From the NCBI RefSeq assembly GCF_004912135.1, contig NZ_STGU01000010.1, positions 62,001-126,000 on the forward strand: DNA of 64,000 bases, given 5' to 3'. Both the position numbers and the translations under genes were made by a program. Below are positions 43,606 through 51,045 of this stretch, piece by piece (the first letter of the stretch is position 1; every line of letters begins with the position of its first letter). The notes under the pieces are model-generated. The model saw only the letters and a list, made by a program, of their open reading frames with translations. It made no database searches and was not told where the DNA came from. The stretch comes from Rhizobium rosettiformans W3 (GTDB lineage: Bacteria > Pseudomonadota > Alphaproteobacteria > Rhizobiales > Rhizobiaceae).

Positions 43606-44694
43606 ATGACGGGTCTGGTTCTCAAGGACATCCGCAAGGCATACGGGCAGGTCAAGGTCCTGCACGGTATCGATCTGGAGATCAAGGAAGGCGAGTTCGT
43701 GGTCTTCGTCGGCCCGTCGGGCTGCGGCAAGTCCACGTTGCTGCGCATGATCGCGGGCCTTGAGGACATAACCGGCGGCGAACTCTACATCGACGGTCAA
43801 CTCGTCAACGACGTGCCTCCCTCCAAGCGCGGCATCGCCATGGTCTTCCAGTCCTACGCGCTCTACCCGCATATGACGGTCTACGACAACATGGCCTTCG
43901 GCATGCGCATTGCCGGCGAAAGCAAGGAAGAGATCGACCGCCGCGTCCGCTCTGCGGCGAACATCCTGCAGCTCGGTCCCTATCTCGACCGTCTGCCCAA
44001 GGCACTGTCGGGTGGCCAGCGCCAGCGTGTCGCGATCGGCCGCGCCATCTGCCGCAATCCCAAGGTCTTCCTCTTCGACGAGCCGCTGTCCAACCTGGAC
44101 GCGGCGCTGCGCGTCGCAACCCGCATCGAGATCGCCAAGCTCAACGAGCAGATGGCCGACACCACGATGATCTACGTCACGCACGACCAGGTCGAGGCAA
44201 TGACCCTGGCCGACCGCATCGTGGTTCTCTCGGCCGGCAAGATCGAACAGGTCGGCCCGCCGCTGGAACTCTACGAGCGCCCGGCCAACCTCTTCGTCGC
44301 ACGCTTCATCGGCTCTCCGGCCATGAACATCATGCCGGTCTCGGTTATCGGCACAGACCAGGAAACCCGGATCAAGCTGAAGGACGGCTCTGAAGTCACG
44401 ATCGATGTGACGACCGAAGCCTCGGAGCAGGGCAAGTCGGCGAGCTTCGGTGTCCGGCCGGAGGATCTCGCGATCGCCACGGGCGAGGATTTCCTCTTCG
44501 AGGGCAACGTTGAAATCGTCGAGGCACTCGGCGAAGTCACGCTGCTTTACGTCAACGGACCCGTCGAGGACGAACCTGTCGTCGTCAAGCTGCCGGGCAT
44601 CGTGGACGTGAAGAAAGGCCAGACCCTGCGTTTCTCCGCAGACAAGACCAAGCTGCATCTCTTTGATGCCGCAGGCCAGACCTACCGCCGCTGA
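43606..44694 (+). CDS. aglK: Alpha-glucoside ABC transporter ATP-binding protein AglK
   Basis: AglK drives the importer. The 362-aa product has Walker A GPSGCGKST, Q-loop (MVFQSYALYPH), signature LSGGQRQRVAIGR, Walker B VFLFDEPLSNLDA and switch His in VTHDQ, followed by a C-terminal OB-type regulatory domain as in MalK/UgpC. The ATG at 43606 follows GGGGAGG; an upstream in-frame start at 43561 overlaps aglA. Last gene of the operon. Confidence 0.95.
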   Translation: MTGLVLKDIRKAYGQVKVLHGIDLEIKEGEFVVFVGPSGCGKSTLLRMIAGLEDITGGELYIDGQLVNDVPPSKRGIAMVFQSYALYPHMTVYDNMAFGMRIAGESKEEIDRRVRSAANILQLGPYLDRLPKALSGGQRQRVAIGRAICRNPKVFLFDEPLSNLDAALRVATRIEIAKLNEQMADTTMIYVTHDQVEAMTLADRIVVLSAGKIEQVGPPLELYERPANLFVARFIGSPAMNIMPVSVIGTDQETRIKLKDGSEVTIDVTTEASEQGKSASFGVRPEDLAIATGEDFLFEGNVEIVEALGEVTLLYVNGPVEDEPVVVKLPGIVDVKKGQTLRFSADKTKLHLFDAAGQTYRR

Positions 44695-44719
44695 AGCCGA
44701 CTTGATCGATGCGTTTAAG

Positions 44720-44752
44720 GCCCTGTTATCCTTACCGATAACGGGGCTTTTT
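44720..44752 (+). terminator. Terminator of the agl operon
   Basis: GCCCTGTTATC (44720-44730) pairs with GATAACGGGGC (44737-44747, one G-U pair) and is followed by five T residues. It starts 25 nt after the aglK stop. Confidence 0.9.
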
Positions 44753-44899
44753 CGTAGCGAGGAATGGCCTTTTCGCCAACACCGACTGTTAAGCTGTCAC
44801 TGCTAGCCTTTTGTCCATAACAACAGACAAAAGACGAGGGCAGAAACGATGAGAACGGCAAGTGGCGGATCTCATTTCCTTAAGAAGGAGGAATCCTTC

Positions 44900-45256
44900 A
44901 TGTACGACCGGGAGAACCGGTACCGCATGGAGGATACCATGAATGCCGGGCGCCTCGAATATACGGAAAACGGCATGACGCACATGGCGGCTCGCCGTTG
45001 CGACGTCTTGCGCATCTCGCTGAGCGGCGCGGTGATCGGCCTGATCACCCAGGTCAACCTTCCGAAGCAGTTCTATCTCGACATCCCGGATGCCCGGATC
45101 AACAAGGTCGGCGCGGTTCTGATGAAGACCTTTGCCAACAACACCGCCGAGATCCGCTTCCTCCGTCTGCTGACGCAGAAGGAGCTCGACCGCATCTTCG
45201 TCTTCTCGACCCATCCGGCGCACAAGGACCGCGTGCTCGACGTCCGCAGCTGGTAA
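44900..45256 (+). CDS. Small PilZ-like protein
   Basis: The 118-aa product starts MYDRENRYRMED after a very good ribosome site (GGAGG, 8 nt spacing); an in-frame ATG at 44849 with GAGGG upstream is possible and would add 17 residues. The pattern RCDVLRISLSGAVIGLI, then LPKQFYLDI, resembles the core of PilZ domains. The c-di-GMP motif (D/N)xSxxG reads RxSxxG and the usual RxxxR is not clear, so binding of c-di-GMP is doubtful. It is monocistronic with its own terminator. Confidence 0.65.
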   Translation: MYDRENRYRMEDTMNAGRLEYTENGMTHMAARRCDVLRISLSGAVIGLITQVNLPKQFYLDIPDARINKVGAVLMKTFANNTAEIRFLRLLTQKELDRIFVFSTHPAHKDRVLDVRSW

Positions 45257-45280
45257 GCCGGACGATCCGTCCCCTTCACG

Positions 45281-45320
45281 AAAGCCGGTGCAGCACACGT
45301 TGCACCGGCTTTCAGCTTTT
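45281..45320 (+). terminator. Terminator after the PilZ-like gene
   Basis: A perfect 12-bp stem (45281-45292 with 45301-45312) and an 8-nt loop are followed by CAGCTTTT. It begins 24 nt after the stop codon. Confidence 0.8.
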
Positions 45321-45382
45321 CTGACTGGACATCGCCGGCCGGACCTTTGATCTTCCGTGCAACTGAAAAAGGGAGAGCATCG

Positions 45383-46087
45383 ATGTCCGGTGAAAAGGTT
45401 GCCATCATCACGGCAGGGGGAAGTGGCATGGGAGCCGCTGCAGGGCGCCGTCTTGCCGCCGACGGTTTCAAGGTCGCCATCTTGTCGTCGTCCGGAAAGG
45501 GCGAAGCCCTGGCAGCCGAGCTCGGCGGTTTCGGCATCACCGGCTCCAACCAGTCAACCGATGATCTGGCTCGCCTCGTTGACGGCACCATGGAGCGTTA
45601 CGGTCGCATCGACGTGCTGGTCAACAGTGCAGGCCACGGGCCGCGCGCACCGATCCTGGAGATCACCGACGAGCAGTGGGCAAAGGGCCTGGATGTCTAC
45701 TTGCTCAATGTCATCCGCCCGACCCGCCTCGTCACGCCGATCATGGAGAAGCAGAAATCTGGCGCCATCATCAATATCTCGACCGCCTGGGCCTTCGAGC
45801 CATCCTCCATGTTTCCGACATCGGCCGTCTTCCGCGCCGGTCTTGCGTCCTTCACCAAGATCTTCGCCGACACCTATGCGAGCCACAATATCCGGATGAA
45901 CAATGTCCTGCCCGGCTGGATCGACAGCCTGCCGGCGACCGAGGAGCGGCGTGAGATGGTGCCGATGCAGCGCTACGGAACGAGTGACGAAATCGCAGCG
46001 ACCATCGCCTTCCTCGCATCGGATGGCGCGGCCTATATCACCGGCCAGAACCTGAAGGTCGATGGCGGATTAACCCGTCACGTCTGA
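45383..46087 (+). CDS. Atypical short-chain dehydrogenase/reductase family protein
   Basis: The 234-aa product is of SDR type: nucleotide-binding ITAGGSGMGAAAGRRLA, NSAGHG, and the C-terminal PMQRYGTSDEIAATIAFLAS and ITGQNLKVDGG. The catalytic Ser seems present (INISTAW), but at the YxxxK position the sequence reads TSAVFR, so both the catalytic Tyr and Lys are missing. GGGAGAG precedes the ATG at 45383. The substrate is unknown and classic SDR chemistry is doubtful. Confidence 0.85.
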   Translation: MSGEKVAIITAGGSGMGAAAGRRLAADGFKVAILSSSGKGEALAAELGGFGITGSNQSTDDLARLVDGTMERYGRIDVLVNSAGHGPRAPILEITDEQWAKGLDVYLLNVIRPTRLVTPIMEKQKSGAIINISTAWAFEPSSMFPTSAVFRAGLASFTKIFADTYASHNIRMNNVLPGWIDSLPATEERREMVPMQRYGTSDEIAATIAFLASDGAAYITGQNLKVDGGLTRHV

Positions 46088-46103
46088 AACTATTTAGCGC
46101 TCC

Positions 46104-46135
46104 ACGCCCGGAATGTGACATAAATCGCCGGGCGT
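46104..46135 (+). terminator. Hairpin after the SDR gene
   Basis: ACGCCCGG (46104-46111) pairs with CCGGGCGT (46128-46135) over 16 nt. There is no T run. It lies 16 nt after the stop codon. Confidence 0.4.
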
Positions 46136-46272
46136 AAACTTCTTGGTTACCAAACTTCTTCATTCTTTAGGGCAGTCGACAGGACGGCATTGCCACAACC
46201 CTGTCCTAGTAAAGCCGGCTTCTGCTGCTAGGCGGCCGGCTCCCAGAGTTCTTGGTAAGCGAGTTCAGTAAC

Positions 46273-47604
46273 ATGGCGTCCTCGACCCGAAAGGTCACCG
46301 GCGGCAATGGCGTCGCCGTTCAAACGATGAAGTCGCGTGCAAAGAAGCGCGGCTCCAGCCTTCCGACCGTTCTGGGCATCGGGCTGGCCTGCCTCTTCTG
46401 GGGCACTGCAAGCCTCGCGGTCTTCAAGGGCCTGTCCTCCTCGACGATTGAAGCCCCGGCGATCGCTGGCCACAGCCTGCCGAAGCCGGATCTTGCCCTG
46501 GCGAAACCGATTGCCCCGCGTGCTGCGCAGGAGCCCTCGGCCGATTTCGCCGCCCTGCATGAAATGCGCAATCGCTTCGCCGAAGCCATCGTGGCGACGG
46601 ATCATCTCGGCCTTCTGATGCTTCCGGCCGCCATGCAGCTTGCCGAGGTCGACAAGTCCGACCGCCTGCTGCTTGCCCGTGTGGAAAGCGTCATCGGCGC
46701 ACAGGACATCGCCGTCTTGCGCGAAGCGCTCGCCCAGGCGGAAGCGGGGCGCCAGCAGGCAGCCCTTGCGACAGCCGCCCATGAGCGCCGCAGCGGGATC
46801 AACGATGTCGATCCGGTGGTGACAGCTTCGATCGCACGTGACGCATCTGCTGCCGAAACCGTTGCCCTGGGCTATGCCTCGACACCCTCGGCATCCGAGA
46901 CAATGGCACTGGCTGACCCACGGGAAGAGCCGTTCCAGGAACTGCTTTCCGAGCCGGAGGCCGAAGATCACGGTGCGCTGCCGGAGGATGGTCCGGTGCC
47001 GGGCGCGAAGCCTCAGGCCAAGCCGCGCGTCGAGCGCGTGCCGGCGCCCGAGACACCCGCTGTTGCGGCGAAGCCGGAACAGCCGAAGAAGAAGACGCTG
47101 TTCAACATGCTGGCCTATGCCAAGCCGGACAATCCGATCACCACGGATGACGGGGCAGGCGGCATCTTCAACCGCAAGAACGCGTTGCCGGGTCCCGGTA
47201 GCCGGATCGCGGTCTATGTCATCGAGGATGCGGTCGTGCACATGCCGAACGGCGAGAAGCTGCGCGCGCATTCCGGCCGTGGCCATATGCGTGACGATCC
47301 GAAATTCGTCCATGTGAAGAACAAGGGGCCGACGCCGCCCAACGTCTACAAGCTGCGCATGCGTGAAGCCCGTTTCCACGGCGTTGAAGCCATCCGCATG
47401 AACCCGGTCGGCGATGCCAAGATGTACAACCGTGATGGCTTCCTGACCCACACCTATCTGCTCCGCCGCCGCGGCGACAGCTCGGGCTGTGTGGTGTTCG
47501 AGGACTACAACAAGTTCCTCAACGCCTACAAACGCGGACATGTGCACACGCTCATCGTCGTGCCCAGCATGCGGGATCTGCCCAAATACATGGCGATGCT
47601 CTGA
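46273..47604 (+). CDS. Membrane-anchored Tlde1/DUF2778-domain protein
   Basis: The 443-aa product has a basic N-terminus, a membrane segment (about residues 30-50), an Ala/Glu/Pro-rich region and a C-terminal domain from about residue 295. That domain ends with FLTHTYLLRRRGDSSGCVVF, the His...SSGC pattern of the DUF2778/Tlde1 fold, which is related to L,D-transpeptidases. Tlde1 proteins are known as type VI secretion effectors on peptidoglycan; no secretion gene or immunity gene is adjacent here, so a housekeeping cell-wall role is more likely. The ATG has only a weak ribosome site. Confidence 0.75.
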   Translation: MASSTRKVTGGNGVAVQTMKSRAKKRGSSLPTVLGIGLACLFWGTASLAVFKGLSSSTIEAPAIAGHSLPKPDLALAKPIAPRAAQEPSADFAALHEMRNRFAEAIVATDHLGLLMLPAAMQLAEVDKSDRLLLARVESVIGAQDIAVLREALAQAEAGRQQAALATAAHERRSGINDVDPVVTASIARDASAAETVALGYASTPSASETMALADPREEPFQELLSEPEAEDHGALPEDGPVPGAKPQAKPRVERVPAPETPAVAAKPEQPKKKTLFNMLAYAKPDNPITTDDGAGGIFNRKNALPGPGSRIAVYVIEDAVVHMPNGEKLRAHSGRGHMRDDPKFVHVKNKGPTPPNVYKLRMREARFHGVEAIRMNPVGDAKMYNRDGFLTHTYLLRRRGDSSGCVVFEDYNKFLNAYKRGHVHTLIVVPSMRDLPKYMAML

Positions 47605-47628
47605 GGCACCCACGGACTCTCCTGGATT

Positions 47629-47657
47629 AAACCCCCGCGCGATGCGGGGGTTTTTTT
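47629..47657 (+). terminator. Terminator after the Tlde1-domain gene
   Basis: AAACCCCCGC (47629-47638) pairs with GCGGGGGTTT (47644-47653) and runs into T residues to 47657. A strong intrinsic terminator. Confidence 0.93.
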
Positions 47658-47698
47658 ATCAGGATTCCAACACTCACGGAAACGTGATGCGAAAATAG

Positions 47699-47773
47699 AT
47701 TGTGCGCAATTGATTTCAGCTGAGGATCCGGCAATAAAGATTGTGCGCAATTTAATTGTGCGCAATCTATAAT
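47699..47773. promoter_or_regulatory. Triple ATTGTGCGCAAT operator and -10 element of the hydrolase gene
   Basis: The 12-mer ATTGTGCGCAAT occurs three times without change: 47699-47710, 47740-47751 and 47755-47766. Boxes 2 and 3 start 15 bp apart. TATAAT at 47768-47773 follows box 3 directly, so bound protein would block the promoter. The near-palindromic ATTG...CAAT form suits a MarR/OhrR-type dimer; the regulator is not in the window and its family is a guess. Confidence 0.65.
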
Positions 47774-47825
47774 TCACCGGATAGCGGCCGCGGCACCCAC
47801 GCATGCGGCAGATGGAGAGACGATC

Positions 47826-48653
47826 ATGAGCATCTTCAAGACGACAGACGGTACTGCGCTTTTCTACAAGGATTGGGGAAATGCCGAAGGGCAGCCGATC
47901 CTCTTCTCCCACGGTTGGCCTTTGTCCTCCGACGCCTGGGATGCCCAGATGCTATATTTCGGTCAGCAGTGCTTCCGCGTCATCGCCCATGATCGCCGCG
48001 GCCATGGTCGCTCCGACCAGCCATGGGACGGAAACAACATGGATCGCTATGCTGATGACCTGTCAGAGCTGATCGAGCATCTCGATCTTAAGAACCTGAT
48101 CATGATCGGCCATTCCACGGGCGGTGGGGAAGTTGCCCACTACATCGGCCGCCACGGCACTGCCCGGGTCGCCAAGGTCGTGCTTGTCGGCGCCGTTCCG
48201 CCCTTGATGCTCCAGACACCGGCCAACCCGGAGGGCGTCCCAATGTCCGTTTTCGATGACATACGTGCTGGTACGGCCGGAAATCGGTCCCAATTCTTCT
48301 ATGACCTGACCATCCCCTTCTATGGCTTCAATCGCGACGGCATTCCCGAGAACCCGGGCTTTCGCGAGAGCTTCCGCCTTCAGGGGCTCGCTGGTGGCAT
48401 CAAGGGTCAGTTTGATTGCATCCGGGAATTCTCGGAAGTCGACTACACCGCGGACCTGGAGGCGATCGACAAGCCAACACTGATCATCCATGGCGATGAC
48501 GACCAGATCGTCCCGATCGCGGCCACGGCGGAAAAGGCGGCCCGTTTGGTGAAGGGATCAGTCCTGAAGGTTTATGCCGGCGGATCGCATGGTCTGGCAC
48601 AAACCGAAGCGGACAAGTTCAACGCTGACGTCCTCGCCTTCATCCGCGCCTGA
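47826..48653 (+). CDS. Alpha/beta hydrolase, non-heme chloroperoxidase/esterase type
   Basis: The 275-aa product has the alpha/beta hydrolase fold with nucleophile elbow [12 protein letters not shown] (Ser near residue 96), the oxyanion region [11 protein letters not shown] and the C-terminal catalytic His in [14 protein letters not shown]. It matches the cofactor-free haloperoxidase/arylesterase family. No signal peptide. In rhizobia a related enzyme responds to oxidative stress; the triple operator upstream fits inducible control. The true substrate is unknown. Confidence 0.9.
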   Translation: MSIFKTTDGTALFYKDWGNAEGQPILFSHGWPLSSDAWDAQMLYFGQQCFRVIAHDRRGHGRSDQPWDGNNMDRYADDLSELIEHLDLKNLIMIGHSTGGGEVAHYIGRHGTARVAKVVLVGAVPPLMLQTPANPEGVPMSVFDDIRAGTAGNRSQFFYDLTIPFYGFNRDGIPENPGFRESFRLQGLAGGIKGQFDCIREFSEVDYTADLEAIDKPTLIIHGDDDQIVPIAATAEKAARLVKGSVLKVYAGGSHGLAQTEADKFNADVLAFIRA

Positions 48654-48663
48654 CGGGGCGCAC

Positions 48664-48694
48664 TGCCCTCTCCCCCGATAGGAGGGAGAGGGCA
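48664..48694. terminator. Bidirectional terminator between convergent genes
   Basis: TGCCCTCTCCC (48664-48674) pairs with GGGAGAGGGCA (48684-48694), 11 bp with a 9-nt loop, in the 48-bp gap between the hydrolase and DUF4394 genes. It can serve both strands; neither side has a long T run. Confidence 0.65.
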
Positions 48695-48701
48695 ATTTGG
48701 C

Positions 48702-49487
48702 TTACATCGCCGGGATCACGGTGATCGACTTGATCGTGGCGGGTGCGCCGGTGATGTCGCCGGCCTTGGTTGCCGCACCGGTTTCCAGGTTGACCGTGTA
48801 GAGCGTGCTGTCGGCGACGAGCCATGCGGTGTTCTTGCCGTCAGCGCCGGCTTCGATGTCGAAGGCATAGGACTGCGGGTTGCCTTCGATGCCGAGCTTG
48901 CCGATCGCCTTCAGCGTGCCGTCGTTCGGCTTGGTCTGCTGGATCAGCGCGCCGATCGTCGCGTCGATGTTGTACATCGCGGTCTTTTCCGGCTTGCCCA
49001 TCGAATTCGTGTAAGCGGCTGCAACGGTGTTCGGCGTTTCGCCCTTGTGCATGTCGCCGTCCTCGAAGACGAGGCTGCCGTCGACGGTCACGGCGCCCGT
49101 GTCGGGATGAACGCGGTGGTTGGTGGTGCCGGTCATATAGCGCAGACGGTCGGCGGCCGGGTTGAAGTTCACGACCACAGGCGCATCGCCGATCGTCAGC
49201 GGCTTGTCCATCTTGGCAAGCTCTGTGGGCGCGCCCGTTTCCGGATCGATGGTGACGATGACGTTGTCAGCAGTCACGCCGACAATGGTCTGGTTGGCCG
49301 GACGGTAATCAATGCCGACGAGGCGATCGACGCCGGTCACATCCATCGACTTCGAGACTTCAGGCTTTTCAGTGTCGAACATTACGAGCGTCTTGTCGCC
49401 TGCGAGACCGACGACCTGGGCGGCCTGCGCTCCGAAGGCCGTAAGGGCGGTGGCTGCTGCAAGGCTGAGGATACGGATGCTGGTCAT
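48702..49487 (-). CDS. DUF4394-domain secreted protein
   Basis: The 261-aa product has a signal peptide (cleavage after AQA, about residue 22) and a repeated beta-strand body (LAGDKTLVMFDTEKPE, LVGIDYRPANQTIVGVT, NFNPAADRLRYMTGTTNHRV) that matches the DUF4394 pattern. It is probably periplasmic and of beta-propeller type; function unknown. It is divergent from the ECF sigma factor gene, and similar proteins often sit beside such genes, so it may be a target of that sigma factor. Confidence 0.85.
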   Translation of the reverse strand: MTSIRILSLAAATALTAFGAQAAQVVGLAGDKTLVMFDTEKPEVSKSMDVTGVDRLVGIDYRPANQTIVGVTADNVIVTIDPETGAPTELAKMDKPLTIGDAPVVVNFNPAADRLRYMTGTTNHRVHPDTGAVTVDGSLVFEDGDMHKGETPNTVAAAYTNSMGKPEKTAMYNIDATIGALIQQTKPNDGTLKAIGKLGIEGNPQSYAFDIEAGADGKNTAWLVADSTLYTVNLETGAATKAGDITGAPATIKSITVIPAM

Positions 49488-49563
49488 GAGAACTCTCCCG
49501 TTTGAATGGTGGCGACACCGGTCTGGTGCCTCCTGATCTCACGACACATGGGCTTAGGCGTTT

Positions 49564-49599
49564 GGATGCAGCCGCCCAAAATTTTTCTCGTCTGCATCC
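49564..49599. promoter_or_regulatory. Inverted repeat between the DUF4394 and ECF sigma genes
   Basis: GGATGCAG (49564-49571) and CTGCATCC (49592-49599) form a perfect 8-bp inverted repeat with 20 nt between, in the 261-bp divergent intergenic region. AAAATTTTT lies between the arms. It may be a regulator site or an RNA hairpin in the sigma factor leader. Confidence 0.4.
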
Positions 49600-49748
49600 G
49601 GAAACGGTCCCCGCGTGTCTCCGAAATGAAGGAGAAAGTGATGGACGTGACGATGACGAGCGGCGGTTCTTCGACGAGCGCTTCCGGCGGCGGTTGCCAA
49701 ATCAGGCGAGTGAGCTACTTTCCGCCCAGGTTCTTGGAAGGAAGCTGG

Positions 49749-50300
49749 ATGGGGAATGAGCAAGACAAGCTCGGTGCGGCACTGAAAGCCTGTGCCGCAG
49801 GCGATCGCAAGGGCCTGGCCGTGATCTACGAAAGCGAGGCCGCCCGCATGGTGACGGTCGCTCAACGCATCCTTCGGCGTCATGATCTGGCAGAGGAGAT
49901 CGTCCAGGACGCCTTCCTGCAGATCTGGAACAAGGCCTGGCAATACGATCCGAGCCGTGGCTCCGCACGCGGATGGATCTACGCCATAGTCCGTTCTCGC
50001 TCGCTCAACGCGCTGCGCGACGGTGGTCGGGAGGATCTGACCGAGACCGACAGTCTCGACCGTCTGCAGGATGAAGGCGCGGATGCGCTCTATCACGATC
50101 TCTTCGACCAGCTGGACACCGCAAGCCGGTTGCGTGCCTGCCTTGGGCGGCTCGATGGCCTGCGCCGCAGGACGGTGATGATGGCCTATGTCTCCGGCTA
50201 CAGTCATGGCGAAATCGCCGGTCGCCTGAAGCTGCCGCTCGGCACGGCGAAGGCCTGGATCCGCCGCTCCCTGGTAGCCCTGAGGGAGTGCATGGCATGA
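49749..50300 (+). CDS. ECF-type RNA polymerase sigma factor
   Basis: The 183-aa product has sigma region 2 (about residues 12-80: HDLAEEIVQDAFLQIWNKAW) and region 4 (about 120-180: GYSHGEIAGRLKLPLGTAKA). ATG at 49749 follows GGAAGGAAG and gives the usual ECF length; an ATG at 49641 after AAGGAG is an alternative that adds a Ser/Gly-rich 36-residue extension. Its stop overlaps the start of the anti-sigma gene in ATGA. Confidence 0.9.
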   Translation: MGNEQDKLGAALKACAAGDRKGLAVIYESEAARMVTVAQRILRRHDLAEEIVQDAFLQIWNKAWQYDPSRGSARGWIYAIVRSRSLNALRDGGREDLTETDSLDRLQDEGADALYHDLFDQLDTASRLRACLGRLDGLRRRTVMMAYVSGYSHGEIAGRLKLPLGTAKAWIRRSLVALRECMA

Positions 50301-51004
50301 GCACCTGGCAAACCGAAGCAGAACGCGCCGATGCCTATGTTCTTGGTCTGATGGACGAGGACGAGCGCCGTGCAGTCGAAACGGAGATGGAAGCGAACGG
50401 CGAGCTGGCTCGCTTGGTCGGCGAGGCGCGCGACCGCTTTCTGGAACTGGATCTCGCAGGGCCAGCGGCAACTGTCTCCGCCGATCTCTGGTCGCGGATC
50501 GAGGAGAAGCTTGGGCCACAGCAAGCTTCAGCCGTGCGGCCAGCGCCGCGCGCCGCCGTCAACGACAATCGCCTTGCCTGGTGGCGTGGCGTCGGCATGT
50601 CCGCTGCCGCAGCCTCCGTGCTGCTGCTTGCTGCTCTGACCTATACTGTCTTAGGGCGTGCGGAACCGCAGGTCATTGCCGTGCTGATGAATGCCGAAGG
50701 CGAGCCTGTGGTCATGATCGAGGACTTCGGCAACGACACCGCCAAGGTCATCCCGCTCACCGATGTGTCCGTCGACGCTGATCGGTCGCTGCAGCTCTGG
50801 ACCCTGCCGTCTCAGGATACCGGCCCGGTATCTCTCGGTGTCCTCGACGGCTGGCGCACGGCAACCGTCGAAGGTCCTGACCTTCCGGGCCCGATGGAGG
50901 AGCAGCTCTACGAGATTACCGTCGAGCCCCTCGGCGGTTCACCGACCGGCAAACCGACGGGGCCGATCCTGGGCAAGGGCTTTGCCAAGATGCCGAGGCC
51001 CTGA
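50297..51004 (+). CDS. Anti-sigma factor, RskA type
   Basis: The 235-aa product has a cytoplasmic N-terminal anti-sigma domain (residues 1-75: ERADAYVLGLMDEDERRAVE), one membrane segment (about residues 98-118) and an extracytoplasmic RskA-like domain (RSLQLWTLPSQDTGPVSLGV). It overlaps the sigma gene by 4 nt, the usual arrangement for a partner that holds the sigma factor at the membrane. Confidence 0.9.
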   Translation: MSTWQTEAERADAYVLGLMDEDERRAVETEMEANGELARLVGEARDRFLELDLAGPAATVSADLWSRIEEKLGPQQASAVRPAPRAAVNDNRLAWWRGVGMSAAAASVLLLAALTYTVLGRAEPQVIAVLMNAEGEPVVMIEDFGNDTAKVIPLTDVSVDADRSLQLWTLPSQDTGPVSLGVLDGWRTATVEGPDLPGPMEEQLYEITVEPLGGSPTGKPTGPILGKGFAKMPRP

Positions 51005-51010
51005 AGATCT

Positions 51011-51036
51011 GTCGCGCCCACCGGAATGGGCGCGAC
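51011..51036. terminator. Hairpin between convergent anti-sigma and chemoreceptor genes
   Basis: GTCGCGCCCA (51011-51020) pairs with TGGGCGCGAC (51027-51036) over 6 nt, within the 41-bp gap between the two stop codons. No T run on either side. Confidence 0.55.
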
Positions 51037-51045
51037 CGTCTGGCT

